Shown: one piece after another, positions 34,501 to 43,705 of the stretch
Layout: each line of letters opens with the position of its first letter
Numbering within the stretch: the stretch's first letter is position 1
NCBI RefSeq assembly: GCF_000169455.1
Contig: NZ_AAYC01000006.1
Location: forward strand, 62,001 to 126,000
Reading direction: 5' to 3'
DNA length: 64,000 bases
DNA from: Roseobacter sp. SK209-2-6
GTDB lineage: Bacteria; Pseudomonadota; Alphaproteobacteria; Rhodobacterales; Rhodobacteraceae
Notes under the pieces: generated by a model
Seen by the model: only the letters and a program-made list of their open reading frames with translations
Told to the model about the DNA's origin: nothing
The model's database searches: none
Translations under genes and position numbers: made by a program

Positions 34501-35397
34501 TCAATCCACCAATTGATCCGAGCGTCGCCCCTCTCTGTTGTGATGAATTGGCAGCGTCCGCCCATAGAGCTGACGCGTGCGCTCTACCCCGCCACACATG
34601 CCTTCGGTTTCCACAAAAGAGAAAATCCCCACATAGCGCCGCCGCGTACCCCGCATGGGAGCAACCCTGTGCAAAGAATAGCGCCCTTTGAAGATCTGCA
34701 AATCACCGGGTTGCAGCTCCAAACGCCTGACCTGGGGGTTCTGCCCCGCCAGAACCCTGGCGACCGCTTCGAAATTCTCATTGGTGGCAGTGCGCAAGTT
34801 CGGTGCGTATTCAAACTCGCCGCCCTCCTCCGGGTTCTGGATCGCAAGGGTCACCGTAAAATTGTTGGTGTCGAAATGCCAGGGAAAGCCATCGCCTTCC
34901 TCCACCATATTGATGATCACATCGGCCAGTGGGTCGTCGTAGCGAAAGAAGTGCTCTTGCGGCTGTCCCAGCGCCTCCCGGATGAAGGGCATGAAAGATG
35001 GGGCCTCATAGATGCTGCGCAGCGGGCTGGCCGCTCCAAAATTGTCGGCCGGGATAAAACCGTTTGAGCGATCATAAAACTGTCGCAAGGGGTGTTCCGG
35101 AGGCAGACTGGGATCATCTTTGGTGAAATAGGCATTGGTGCGGGAAAAGGAATGATGCGCTTTTTCAGCGACGCTATCCCCTTCTTGGGCCAAACGCTCC
35201 ACCCCTTCTTCGTGGACAAAACCGGGCAATACGGCGCAGCCATCTGTCGCTAGATCCCGGCACAGATCCGCAAGCAATTTGCGATAGGCTGGCGAGGACG
35301 GAAGATCGATCGGGTATCGTCCTAGATCCACCAAATCGCCGAGTTCTGGTTTTTGCGCCGCAGCATTACCCCTTGCCCCGCTCTGCCTCCCGCCCAT
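34501..35397 (-). CDS. Putative Fe(II)/2-oxoglutarate-type dioxygenase
   Basis: A 298-residue protein with a double-stranded beta-helix pattern and an HxD...H triad. His-x-Asp is in FPWHFDTNNFTVTLAIQ, the distal His in GRYSLHRVAP, followed by an Arg-rich strand (GTRRRYVG) suited to binding 2-oxoglutarate. The N-terminal part is helical. It resembles ArpA/HalD-like or phytanoyl-like oxygenases by eye. Substrate unknown. GAGGTGAGAC precedes the ATG. It stands alone, convergent with the response regulator and divergent from ilvB. Confidence 0.78.
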   Translation of the reverse strand: MGGRQSGARGNAAAQKPELGDLVDLGRYPIDLPSSPAYRKLLADLCRDLATDGCAVLPGFVHEEGVERLAQEGDSVAEKAHHSFSRTNAYFTKDDPSLPPEHPLRQFYDRSNGFIPADNFGAASPLRSIYEAPSFMPFIREALGQPQEHFFRYDDPLADVIINMVEEGDGFPWHFDTNNFTVTLAIQNPEEGGEFEYAPNLRTATNENFEAVARVLAGQNPQVRRLELQPGDLQIFKGRYSLHRVAPMRGTRRRYVGIFSFVETEGMCGGVERTRQLYGRTLPIHHNREGRRSDQLVD

Positions 35398-35660
35398 GTC
35401 TCACCTCACTGCTGAGTATCTGTATGAGGGAAAGATTGTGCTCTCCTTCTGCCTAGATCTGTTTCAAAAAGGACACCAGAGTGACGATTTTGAATGATTT
35501 GGGTCAGAAATCACGCCTCAAATTTGCAAAAATGTCGCCTCCACTAGAGTGGGCGCAAGAAAATGTCCCAAATCAGGTGATTTTCATCCTCTTTGCCTGT
35601 TGACGCCCCCCGCTGACAGACATAATGTCCGCTGCAACGCAGTAAACGGAGCCAGTGGCA

Positions 35661-35708
35661 ATGAAAGCCCTAGTCGTAATCGTAGGAACCAAGCGCATGG
35701 GCCGGTAA
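35661..35708 (+). CDS. ilvBN leader peptide
   Basis: A 15-codon ORF, MKALVVIVGTKRMGR. Codons 4-8 are Leu-Val-Val-Ile-Val, all products of the pathway that the downstream genes serve. It ends 96 bp before ilvB and overlaps segment 2 of an antiterminator/terminator pair. Ribosome stalling at these codons when branched-chain aminoacyl-tRNAs are scarce would free segment 2 and prevent termination. Too short for ordinary gene calling. Confidence 0.85.
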   Translation: MKALVVIVGTKRMGR

Positions 35709-35763
35709 CGGTAGACCACAATCGAACCCATGCGCCTCCCCTGACAAAGCGGAGGCTTTTTTT
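35693..35763 (+). promoter_or_regulatory. ilvBN transcription attenuator (antiterminator and terminator)
   Basis: GCGCATGGG (35693-35701, within the leader-peptide end) is perfectly complementary to CCCATGCGC (35727-35735). That second segment overlaps the 5' arm of the terminator GCCTCC (35734-35739), which pairs with GGAGGC (35751-35756) followed by seven T (35757-35763). The two structures are mutually exclusive, as in classical ilv/leu attenuators. Confidence 0.85.
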
Positions 35764-35803
35764 ATGCGTAACAGACGATGTCGCCAATTGGAGCAAAAAG
35801 CAG

Positions 35804-37555
35804 ATGACACGTGAAATGACCGGCGCGAAAATGGTGGTTCAAGCCCTGAAGGATCAGGGTGTAGACACAGTATTCGGATACCCAGGCGGCGCCGTGCTTC
35901 CGATCTATGACGAAATCTTTTTGCAGAATGACATTCGCCACATTCTAGTGCGTCACGAACAGGGCGCCGTCCATGCGGCCGAGGGCTATGCCCGCTCCAC
36001 CGGCAAGCCCGGTGTTGTTCTGGTGACCTCTGGCCCCGGGGCCACCAATGCGGTGACCGGTCTGACCGATGCTTTGTTGGACTCGATCCCTCTGGTGGTT
36101 CTGACCGGCCAGGTTCCGACCTTCATGATTGGTTCCGATGCCTTCCAGGAGGCGGACACCGTTGGCATTACCCGCCCCTGCACCAAGCACAACTGGCTGG
36201 TGAAAGACACCGACAAGCTGGCCGGCACCCTGCATGAGGCCTTCCATGTCGCCACCTCTGGCCGTCCTGGTCCGGTTTTGATCGACATTCCCAAAGACGT
36301 TCAATTCGCCACCGGCACCTATGAACCTGCAAAACCCAGCGCCTCCCATTACCAGCCCGTGGTCAAGGGCGACATGGAAGAGATCACTGAACTGGTTGCG
36401 GCACTGGAAACAGCAGAACGCCCCGTGTTCTACACAGGCGGCGGGGTGATCAACTCTGGCCCCGCAGCCAGCCAACTCCTGCGCGAACTGGTTGATGCCA
36501 CCGGTATTCCGATCACCTCCACCCTGATGGGTCTTGGCGCCTATCCAGCCTCTGGCGAGAACTGGATCGGCATGCTGGGCATGCACGGGCTCTATGAGGC
36601 CAATATGGCCATGCATGGTTGCGATCTGATGATCAATATCGGCGCGCGCTTTGACGACCGGATCACCGGCCGCTTGGATGCATTCAGCCCCAATTCGATC
36701 AAAGCCCATATCGATATCGACCCCTCCTCGATCAACAAGGTGATCAAGGCCGATATTCCGATTGTCGGCGATGTTGGCCATGTGCTGGAAGACATTTTGA
36801 AAGTCTGGAAATCCCGTGGCCGCAAGGTGAACCGGGAGGCTATTGCCAAATGGCAGGAGCAGGTCAGTGAATGGCGCAAGATCAACTGCCTGGCCTTCAC
36901 CGGCAGCGAAAAGACTATCAAACCGCAGCACGCGCTGCAGCGTCTTGAAGAGCTGACCAAGAAATATGACCGCTATGTCACCACCGAAGTGGGCCAGCAT
37001 CAGATGTGGGCGGCGCAATACCTGGGCTTTGAGGATCCGAACCGTTGGATGACCTCCGGCGGGCTCGGCACTATGGGCTATGGTTTCCCAGCCTCCATTG
37101 GCGCACAGATTGCCCATCCGGATGCCTTGGTCATCAATGTGGCCGGTGAAGCCTCATGGCTGATGAACATGCAGGAGATGGGCACTGCGGCGCAGTACCG
37201 CCTGCCGGTGAAGCAGTTCATCCTCAACAATGAACGCCTGGGCATGGTGCGCCAGTGGCAGGAACTCTTGCACGGTGAGCGCTACAGCCACTCCTGGTCC
37301 GAAGCCCTGCCCGATTTTGTCAAACTCGCCGAAGCCTTTGGCGCCAAGGGTATCTGCATCAGCGATCCGGCGGAACTGGATGATGCGATCATGGAAATGA
37401 TCGAATATGACGGACCGGTGATCTTTGACTGCCTGGTGGAAAAGCACGAGAACTGCTTCCCGATGATCCCCTCGGGCAAGGCGCATAACGAAATGCTGCT
37501 GGGCGAGGCCGAAACCCAAGGTGTCATCCAGGCCGGCGGCGCCGTGCTGGTTTAA
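35804..37555 (+). CDS. ilvB: Acetolactate synthase large subunit
   Basis: A 583-residue ThDP/FAD/Mg enzyme condensing pyruvate with pyruvate or 2-oxobutyrate, the first common step of Val/Ile/Leu synthesis. The N-terminal ThDP domain has the catalytic Glu52 in VRHEQGAVHAAEGYARSTG. The middle FAD-associated domain and the C-terminal ThDP domain ending in QFILNNERLGMVRQW follow. The metal-binding GDG-type motif reads GEAS (Glu449 in place of the usual Asp), with the canonical spacing to Asn-Asn. GGAGC precedes the ATG at 35804. The longer frame from 35549 covers the attenuator and is rejected. Operon with ilvN. Confidence 0.95.
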   Translation: MTREMTGAKMVVQALKDQGVDTVFGYPGGAVLPIYDEIFLQNDIRHILVRHEQGAVHAAEGYARSTGKPGVVLVTSGPGATNAVTGLTDALLDSIPLVVLTGQVPTFMIGSDAFQEADTVGITRPCTKHNWLVKDTDKLAGTLHEAFHVATSGRPGPVLIDIPKDVQFATGTYEPAKPSASHYQPVVKGDMEEITELVAALETAERPVFYTGGGVINSGPAASQLLRELVDATGIPITSTLMGLGAYPASGENWIGMLGMHGLYEANMAMHGCDLMINIGARFDDRITGRLDAFSPNSIKAHIDIDPSSINKVIKADIPIVGDVGHVLEDILKVWKSRGRKVNREAIAKWQEQVSEWRKINCLAFTGSEKTIKPQHALQRLEELTKKYDRYVTTEVGQHQMWAAQYLGFEDPNRWMTSGGLGTMGYGFPASIGAQIAHPDALVINVAGEASWLMNMQEMGTAAQYRLPVKQFILNNERLGMVRQWQELLHGERYSHSWSEALPDFVKLAEAFGAKGICISDPAELDDAIMEMIEYDGPVIFDCLVEKHENCFPMIPSGKAHNEMLLGEAETQGVIQAGGAVLV

Positions 37556-37576
37556 GCCCCCTCAAGGAAAGATTTT

Positions 37577-37596
37577 GCAGGGCAGCACTGCCCTGC
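37577..37596 (+). promoter_or_regulatory. Intercistronic stem-loop between ilvB and ilvN
   Basis: GCAGGGCA (37577-37584) pairs with TGCCCTGC (37589-37596) around four bases, 21 bp after the ilvB stop. No T-run, so it is not a strong terminator. It probably affects message stability. Confidence 0.5.
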
Positions 37597-37620
37597 CCCG
37601 AATTCAGGAAAGGGACTTAA

Positions 37621-38184
37621 ATGTCTGCCCTACACATCAAAAAAGGCTCCACCCGCCATTCCGCCTATAACCTGCGCCCCACATTCTCGGATGTTCAGGA
37701 ACAGCACACCCTAGCCGTTCTGGTCGAGAACGAGCCCGGCGTTCTGGCCCGCGTCATCGGGTTGTTCTCGGGCCGCGGCTACAACATCGAAAGCCTGACC
37801 GTGGCCGAGGTGGACCACACCGGCCACCTCAGCCGTATCACTGTGGTGACCAAAGGCACGCCGCAGGTGATCGAGCAGATCAAGGCCCAGCTGGGCCGGA
37901 TCGTCTCTGTACGCGATGTGCATGACCTCACCGTCGAAGGCGCTTCGGTTGAGCGTGAGCTGGCGATCTTCAAAGTGGTTGGCGACGGTGAAAAACGCGT
38001 TGAAGCCCTGCGTCTTGCGGATATCTTCCGCGCCAATGTGGTCGATAGCACCCTCAACAGCTTCATCTTTGAGATCACCGGTGCCCCTGAAAAGATCGAC
38101 GCCTTTGCCGATCTCATGCGGCCTCTCGGTCTTTTGGAAGTTGCTCGCACCGGGGTTGCCGCCCTGTTGCGCGGAGCGGAGTAA
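37621..38184 (+). CDS. ilvN: Acetolactate synthase small (regulatory) subunit
   Basis: A 187-residue regulatory subunit. The N-terminal ACT domain is at about 25-100, with HTLAVLVENEPGVLARVIGLFSGRG and IESLTVAEVD, the valine-binding region. The C-terminal ALS_ss_C domain contains RELAIFKVVGDGEKR. It binds IlvB, raises its activity and confers feedback inhibition. AGGAAAGGGACTT precedes the ATG. A strong bidirectional terminator follows. Confidence 0.95.
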   Translation: MSALHIKKGSTRHSAYNLRPTFSDVQEQHTLAVLVENEPGVLARVIGLFSGRGYNIESLTVAEVDHTGHLSRITVVTKGTPQVIEQIKAQLGRIVSVRDVHDLTVEGASVERELAIFKVVGDGEKRVEALRLADIFRANVVDSTLNSFIFEITGAPEKIDAFADLMRPLGLLEVARTGVAALLRGAE

Positions 38185-38247
38185 CAAAGATATCTGGGTC
38201 TCGTCCATAGATGGGCACCCAGCGGATCTTTGCGATGAGTCTACATG

Positions 38248-38286
38248 AAAAAACAGGCCCTTCTGCTGAAGGGCCTGTTTTTTTGT
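38248..38286 (+). terminator. Bidirectional terminator after ilvN
   Basis: AAACAGGCCCTT (38251-38262) pairs with AAGGGCCTGTTT (38269-38280), flanked by A-run and T-run. It serves ilvBN from the left and the convergent minus-strand gene from the right. Confidence 0.9.
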
Positions 38287-38328
38287 TCCGTGCCCCGATT
38301 GCAGGGAAGATTGGTGTCTTCAGGGCCG

Positions 38329-38790
38329 TTAGCGGCTTCGGCGCCGTGTTGACACGAGGGAAGATGAACAGCATGGCCGCCCCTCATCCCCGAAGAGAGA
38401 CACAACTTTCCTATCGTCCTGATCAGCAGCCACCTGCGCTCGGCTCTGAACCAATTGTTTTACCGTTTTCCGTTCTCGCTGGCGCTGCTCAAGCAGGCCG
38501 CTGAACTTGACCACTTCGGAGATCTCAGTGTCCTGCGCCGCTGGAGCGGCAGTGGCAGCAACCAGATCGCCAACCAGATCCGGGCAGCCCTCTTCCGCGA
38601 GCAGGATAACATCCTCCGCCAGTCGAATATTCCCACTCAAGGTCACACCAAAAGAAACCCAATCGCCCACCCGCAGCTCCACAAACTGCTCAGCGCCGAC
38701 GCCGGTTGCAAAGGCCAGATCTCCCTGATCTTCGCACCAGATCACCGATTTTCCAGCCGTCTCATCGCGCCAAAGGACAATTCCAATCAT
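38329..38790 (-). CDS. Unrecognised small protein, possible OB-fold
   Basis: A 153-residue product from the ATG at 38790, which begins MIGIVLWRDETAGKSVIWCE; the frame extends to 38874 without better support. The N-terminal 70 residues alternate short strands (GIVLWRDETAGKSVIWCEDQ, VELRVGDWVSFGVTL), recalling small OB-fold/cold-shock-like proteins. The rest is polar. No family is named with confidence. It is convergent with ilvN through the shared terminator and divergent from the HTH gene at 38991. Confidence 0.6.
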   Translation of the reverse strand: MIGIVLWRDETAGKSVIWCEDQGDLAFATGVGAEQFVELRVGDWVSFGVTLSGNIRLAEDVILLAEEGCPDLVGDLVAATAAPAAQDTEISEVVKFSGLLEQRQRERKTVKQLVQSRAQVAADQDDRKVVSLFGDEGRPCCSSSLVSTRRRSR

Positions 38791-38990
38791 AGCAGGCCTC
38801 GCAACTTGGATAGCCCAAGTGTGATGCAAATTGTTCAGTATCAAAATCGATAATGCTGCGCCCGATCCTTGCAATTTGTGTCTGGTTTATTAGTGTCCTG
38901 ACGTGGTTGAGGTTCGACATGATGCTATCCAGCGTCAAACTATAAAAAATGTATTTATCTCTTCTCTTTTGACAACAGGATCTTAGGCTT

Positions 38991-39824
38991 TTGAAGACGT
39001 CAGCAAAAAGAAATACTGAACCGCGAATCAACAAGCGCATTCGTACGCCTTCCGAACTCCGAAACATGTTTGGTACGAACTTGCGCAAATTGGCGCAGCT
39101 TTACCCATCGGTATCCGAACTCTCTCGACAACTCGGCATAAACAGAACCCAGTTCAACCGCTACATGTCCGGGGAGAGTTTCCCCCGACCGGATGTCCTG
39201 GATCGGATCTGCTCCTTTTTTGACGTTGATGCGCGCATCCTACTCGAACCAGTTGACACAATTGGGAGTCAGGGGCAGATCCTAAATAGCCCGTTTTTAA
39301 CAGACTTCCTTGGCCATGGGGTCAGGCAGCTCAGCGAACCCTTTTTCCCCTCGGGCTTCTATCGCTTTACGCGCCGCAGCTTTATCAGCAATGGTCAGTT
39401 CATCGTCGGCCTGGTGCAGGTTTTTCGGGGCCAAGATGGGATTACCTTTGTCAAAGGCTTCGAAGCCCGCGAAGCGATGCGCTTTCAGGGGCTCAGCGAA
39501 AGCCCCCGCTCACGCGAATTCCGTGGCCTCGTCTCCGCGCATGAAGATGGGGTTGCTTTCATGATCTCCCGACGTCGCGCCATGACCTATTCCTTCAATT
39601 ATCTGGCCCGGATTGGTTCGATGGAGAACAACTTCTGGCTTGGATATGTTGCACGCACGGTTCGCGACGGCAGTGGAGAACGGGTGACGCGCATGGTCTA
39701 TGAGCACCTTGGCCGCGAATTCGGCCCCGCCTTGGCAGCCGCCCGCAGCTCTGGCTTTGCTGAAGAGGCCGATTTGATGCCCTATCACCGACATCTTCTC
39801 CGCCCTGACGTTCCCTTTCGCTAA
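38991..39824 (+). CDS. XRE-type HTH regulator with C-terminal sensor region
   Basis: A 277-residue protein. The N-terminal HTH is at about 22-80: ELRNMFGTNLRKLAQL, then VSELSRQLGINRTQFNRYMSGESFPRP, a helix-turn-helix of the Cro/XRE fold with the FPRPDVLDRIC segment. The remainder (about 100-275) is a mixed alpha/beta region without a family I recognise. The start is TTG at 38991 with AGGATCTTAGG-like sequence upstream; the next ATG at 39066 would cut into the HTH. Target unknown. Confidence 0.75.
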   Translation: MKTSAKRNTEPRINKRIRTPSELRNMFGTNLRKLAQLYPSVSELSRQLGINRTQFNRYMSGESFPRPDVLDRICSFFDVDARILLEPVDTIGSQGQILNSPFLTDFLGHGVRQLSEPFFPSGFYRFTRRSFISNGQFIVGLVQVFRGQDGITFVKGFEAREAMRFQGLSESPRSREFRGLVSAHEDGVAFMISRRRAMTYSFNYLARIGSMENNFWLGYVARTVRDGSGERVTRMVYEHLGREFGPALAAARSSGFAEEADLMPYHRHLLRPDVPFR

Positions 39825-39845
39825 AAGCCACCGGTAAGAGTGGGA

Positions 39846-40610
39846 TCAATGCGCGATCAGGCGATACACATGCCAAGAGGCATGGCCAAGCAATGGCATG
39901 ACCAGAAACAGCCCTGCAAACCCCGGCACAAGCGCCGCAAAGGTTAGGCCAGCGATCACGACGGCCCAGACCATCATCAGAAAGAAATTCTGCTGAACAT
40001 AGGTAAAACTCGCGATCATGGCGGTGACAAAATCCAACTCCCGGTCCAGCAGAAGCGGCAGGGAAAGAACCGTGATCATATAGAGCAACAGCGCAAACAA
40101 TGCGCCAACCAGCGTCCCGGCGACCAGCATCGTCATGCCGTTGGGTGTTAAGAACACCTCCAGAGAGCTGGAGATATTCGTCATGGTTGAAAGCCCCAGG
40201 AAAAGCGCAAAAATCATGTGACCCAGGAAAAACCAAAACAGAAACACAACGATGATGATCGCACAGATAGAGGGCAGCTGGCGGCGGCCCTGTTGCAGGA
40301 TTACCCCCAGAATATCAGACGGCTGCATGGCCTCTTCCTGCTCTAGACGATGGGAGACCTCGTAGAGGCCAACAGCCACAAAAGGTCCCAAAAGCGGAAA
40401 TCCAATCGCTGCAAGGACCAACCAGAAGGTGGTTCCGGTCGACAGGGTTATCCAGCTCATCATCCAGCCGGCAAGAACATAGAACCCTGCAAAGAACAGG
40501 CCATATCCAGGTTTGCGGCAGAAATCCTGCCAGCCGCACCGGAGTGCTTCCTTCAATGTCGCAACCTGCATGGGTCGCAACTCTGGCAAGCCAAATGCCT
40601 TATTTGTCAC
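39846..40610 (-). CDS. DUF2189 membrane protein
   Basis: A 254-residue protein with about six membrane spans and the DUF2189 signature near the N-terminus ([30 protein letters not shown]). Short charged loops connect the spans, e.g. [18 protein letters not shown]. The family function is unknown. GTG start at 40610 with GAGGTCCAGG upstream. It follows the amidase gene by 41 bp on the same strand, so the two may be co-transcribed. Confidence 0.85.
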   Translation of the reverse strand: MTNKAFGLPELRPMQVATLKEALRCGWQDFCRKPGYGLFFAGFYVLAGWMMSWITLSTGTTFWLVLAAIGFPLLGPFVAVGLYEVSHRLEQEEAMQPSDILGVILQQGRRQLPSICAIIIVVFLFWFFLGHMIFALFLGLSTMTNISSSLEVFLTPNGMTMLVAGTLVGALFALLLYMITVLSLPLLLDRELDFVTAMIASFTYVQQNFFLMMVWAVVIAGLTFAALVPGFAGLFLVMPLLGHASWHVYRLIAH

Positions 40611-40651
40611 CCTGGACCTCCTCCCTCATGTTCCGAAAATGCGGTAAATTC

Positions 40652-42061
40652 CTAAACTGTCTGTGGTGGGTGTTTCTGCGGAAACTCTGTTGCCTGATGA
40701 TAGGCTTGCCCCAGGGACAGCAACATACGGTCGCTGCCATGTGGGCCAAAAATCTGCAGCCCCATCGGCAGCCCCTGCGTTCCGAAACCGGCGGGCGCCC
40801 CTAGACAGGGCAGCCCCAGCAAGCTGACAGGAGTCACCACCTGCATCCAACGGTGATAAGTATCCATCTGTGTTCCGGAAATGGCCGTGGGGTATTCGCT
40901 TTCCACCGAGAATGGCCAGCACTGCGCAGTCGGCAAAACCAGTGCATCAAAGCTGTCAAACAGCTCTCCCACCCGGCGCTGCCAATCAGAGCGGATGTCG
41001 GAAGCCGCCTGAATTTGCGGCCCAGTCAGCGACAACCCGCGCTCCAACTCCCAAACGGCGGTTGCCTTTAGCGACGCCCTATTGCTGTCGAGGGATCGCA
41101 AACCGCTCGCCACTGCAAAAGAGCGCAGGCATGTCCAGGCCTCCCAGATGTCTTCGGCAGGAAAAGGAGGTGGCAGTTCTTCAACCACGTGGCCCAAATC
41201 GCGAACCACTTCCAGCGCATTTTGGCAGAGGTCGAGGATCCCGGCCTCCATCGGGAAACTTCCCCCCCAATTGCCAAGCCAGCCGATACGCATGCGTCGT
41301 GTTGGCGGCAGGGGCGCACAGAGTTCCGCCCCCCTGGCAAGTGGCTGACGTGGGTCCGGGCCAGCCATGACATCCAGGAGGAGCGCCAGATCTTCGGGGC
41401 TTCTGCCCATCGGTCCTAGGGTTGAGAGCTGGTGCAGAAACAGGTCCCCTTGAGGTTCTGCCGGGACCCAGCCCCAGGTGGGACGAAATCCATAGACATT
41501 GTTCCAGCCGGCGGGATTTCGCAGCGACCCCATCATGTCAGACCCATCCGCCAGCGCCAGCATACCCGCCGAGAGCGCCACCGCTGCACCTCCAGAAGAG
41601 CCACCACAGCTGCGGCTTGCATCAAAGGGATTGCGGGTCGCACCATAGACCGGATTGAAGGTATGCGACCCCAAACCGAACTCGGGCGAGTTGGTCTTAC
41701 CGATCAGGATGGCCCCCGCAGCCCGCAAACGGGAGACGAAAAGCTCATCTTGTTTGGGCACAAAATCCTGAAACAGGGGCGAACCCTGGGTCGAGGGGAT
41801 CCCCGCCACATTGGCCAAATCCTTCACAGCCATCGGCAGCCCATGGAGTGCCTCGGGGTGATGCCCGCTTTCACGACGGCGATCGGCCTCTCGGGCCTCT
41901 TCCATCAATTCCTCTGCTGGTCTGAGGGCCACAATCGCATTCAGGGTCGGGTTCACCGCTTCAATTCTGCTCAGCGTGTCCCGCATCAATTCCTCTGCGG
42001 TCAGGCTCCCCTCTCGCAATTGCCGCAGCAGATCAGCCGCAGAGAGATATGGGTCATGCAT
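40652..42061 (-). CDS. Amidase-signature family amidase
   Basis: A 469-residue amidase with the Ser-cisSer-Lys triad: Lys80 in GLPMAVKDLANVAG, cis-Ser155 in SCGGSSGGAAVALSAG, nucleophile Ser179 in DGSDMMGSLRNPAG. These hydrolyse carboxamides, including aryl and aliphatic amides. The substrate is not predictable. It is too distant from GatA (no tRNA-amidotransferase partner present) to be that. Cytosolic, no signal peptide. Confidence 0.9.
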   Translation of the reverse strand: MHDPYLSAADLLRQLREGSLTAEELMRDTLSRIEAVNPTLNAIVALRPAEELMEEAREADRRRESGHHPEALHGLPMAVKDLANVAGIPSTQGSPLFQDFVPKQDELFVSRLRAAGAILIGKTNSPEFGLGSHTFNPVYGATRNPFDASRSCGGSSGGAAVALSAGMLALADGSDMMGSLRNPAGWNNVYGFRPTWGWVPAEPQGDLFLHQLSTLGPMGRSPEDLALLLDVMAGPDPRQPLARGAELCAPLPPTRRMRIGWLGNWGGSFPMEAGILDLCQNALEVVRDLGHVVEELPPPFPAEDIWEAWTCLRSFAVASGLRSLDSNRASLKATAVWELERGLSLTGPQIQAASDIRSDWQRRVGELFDSFDALVLPTAQCWPFSVESEYPTAISGTQMDTYHRWMQVVTPVSLLGLPCLGAPAGFGTQGLPMGLQIFGPHGSDRMLLSLGQAYHQATEFPQKHPPQTV

Positions 42062-42238
42062 TGGCTAGGGCTCCTGCGGAAATTCAACCTCCACAATAGC
42101 CTAGCGTCGGATTTGGAGCCTGAAAAGACGCACCAAGACCTAACCTTTGCAAACGCGACGGAAAATTCCGCTTTGCCAAAAATCCGCAGCGTTTTTGAGC
42201 GCTCTTCTGTGCCGGCTCAAACATCCTGCCCATTGACC

Positions 42239-42265
42239 AAAAAAGAGCGCCTCAAAGGGCGCTCT
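42239..42265 (-). terminator. Rho-independent terminator of prfB
   Basis: AGAGCGCC (42244-42251) pairs with GGCGCTCT (42258-42265) around six bases. On the minus strand the stem is followed by a run of T (the A-run at 42239-42244). It lies 72 bp beyond the prfB stop. Confidence 0.8.
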
Positions 42266-42337
42266 CATCACTTTGCAGCTAAAAAACGATCAGACGAAAA
42301 CAAAGCTGTCTCCAGTCCAGCCGATTGGCGCGACCGC

Positions 42338-43462
42338 TTATTCGCCCTGGGCTTCCGAGCGGCTTTTGCCAGAAACATTCAATGCCAGAGTGGCCGCCAT
42401 GAACCCATCCAGGTCACCGTCCAGAACTCCTTTGGTATCGGAGGTTTCATGGCTGGTGCGCAGGTCTTTTACCATCTGGTAGGGCTGCAACACATAGGAG
42501 CGGATCTGGTTGCCCCAGCCCGCATCCCCTGCACTTTCATGGACCTCGTTCACCAGCGCGCTGCGCTTGTCCAGTTCGATCTGGTAGAGGCGCGATTTCA
42601 GGGCTTTCATTGCGATGTCGCGGTTCTGGTGCTGTGATTTCTCAGAGGAGGTCACCACGATCCCGGTTGGATTATGCGTGATCCGTACCGCGGAATCTGT
42701 TGTGTTCACGTGCTGACCACCAGCCCCGGAGGAGCGATAGGTATCGATGCGGATATCCGCCGGATTCACTTCGATTTCGATGTTGTCGTCAACAACCGGA
42801 TAGACCTTGACCGAGGTAAAGGATGTGTGACGCTTGGCCGCCGAGTCAAAGGGCGAAATACGCACCAGCCGGTGCACACCGCTTTCGGATTTCAACCAGC
42901 CATAGGCATTGTGACCCGAAATCTTATAGGCTGCGGATTTGATCCCCGCTTCTTCGCCCGCGGTCTCTGACTGCAGCTCGACTTTGTAGCCCTTCTTTTC
43001 GGCCCATCGCACATACATACGCGCCAGCATGGAGGCCCAGTCGCAACTTTCGGTTCCACCGGCCCCCGAGTTGATCTCAAGGAAGGTATCGTTGCTGTCG
43101 GCTTCACCGTCCAGCAGGGCCTCCAGCTCTTTCTCTGCCGCCTTTTGCTGCAGCGCCTTCAGCGCCTCCTCCGCATCCGCGACGACCTCTTCGTCCTCTT
43201 CCATCTCCCCCAGCTCGATGAGTTCGATGTTATCAGCGAGGTCTTGCTTGATACCCTTGTAGGTATCCATTGCATCCACCAGGGTCTGACGCTCGCGCAT
43301 TAGCTTTTGCGCCGCTTCCGGGTCATCCCAGAGGTTCGGATCTTCAACGCGAGCGTTAAACTCCTCCAACCGGTACTCAGCGGTTTCCCAATTCAGCCGC
43401 TGGGCCAGAAGCTCCAGAGACTTCTCGATCTCGGCCACGGTATTTTGGGTTTCAGCGCGCAT
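42338..43462 (-). CDS. prfB: Peptide chain release factor 2
   Basis: A 374-residue RF2. The codon-recognition SPF motif is in [12 protein letters not shown], and the GGQ peptidyl-hydrolysis motif is in [16 protein letters not shown]. It terminates translation at UGA and UAA. The frame is continuous from ATG at 43462, so there is no programmed +1 frameshift as in E. coli prfB, as is usual in part of the alphaproteobacteria. Confidence 0.97.
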   Translation of the reverse strand: MRAETQNTVAEIEKSLELLAQRLNWETAEYRLEEFNARVEDPNLWDDPEAAQKLMRERQTLVDAMDTYKGIKQDLADNIELIELGEMEEDEEVVADAEEALKALQQKAAEKELEALLDGEADSNDTFLEINSGAGGTESCDWASMLARMYVRWAEKKGYKVELQSETAGEEAGIKSAAYKISGHNAYGWLKSESGVHRLVRISPFDSAAKRHTSFTSVKVYPVVDDNIEIEVNPADIRIDTYRSSGAGGQHVNTTDSAVRITHNPTGIVVTSSEKSQHQNRDIAMKALKSRLYQIELDKRSALVNEVHESAGDAGWGNQIRSYVLQPYQMVKDLRTSHETSDTKGVLDGDLDGFMAATLALNVSGKSRSEAQGE

Positions 43463-43705
43463 TTTATGTCCTTGAACCTTGGTTTCAGACTTGGGTGATA
43501 AACCAGTCCAGCGTCACGGGCAAGCAGCGCTGAAGCAAAGCAGGGCCAAGCCGATATAGTTAAAATCCTAGCTATTTTCCCTGTTCTGAGAACCTGACGT
43601 AAATTCGCTCTTGGTAAACAAAAGGTACCCTGCCTCTAATGGCAGGCCAATTCAATCGCGCGACTTCAAAGCTGCGTGCAAAGCTGATGACAAACGGACA
43701 AACCA

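Noticed and set aside
35945-37117. Long minus-strand ORF (390 codons) over ilvB
   Set aside because: It is antisense to a fully conserved gene. The open frame follows from codon bias, has no ribosome-binding site and shows no family resemblance.
41432-42637. Plus-strand ORF (401 codons) over the amidase and prfB
   Set aside because: Antisense. It also crosses the prfB terminator.
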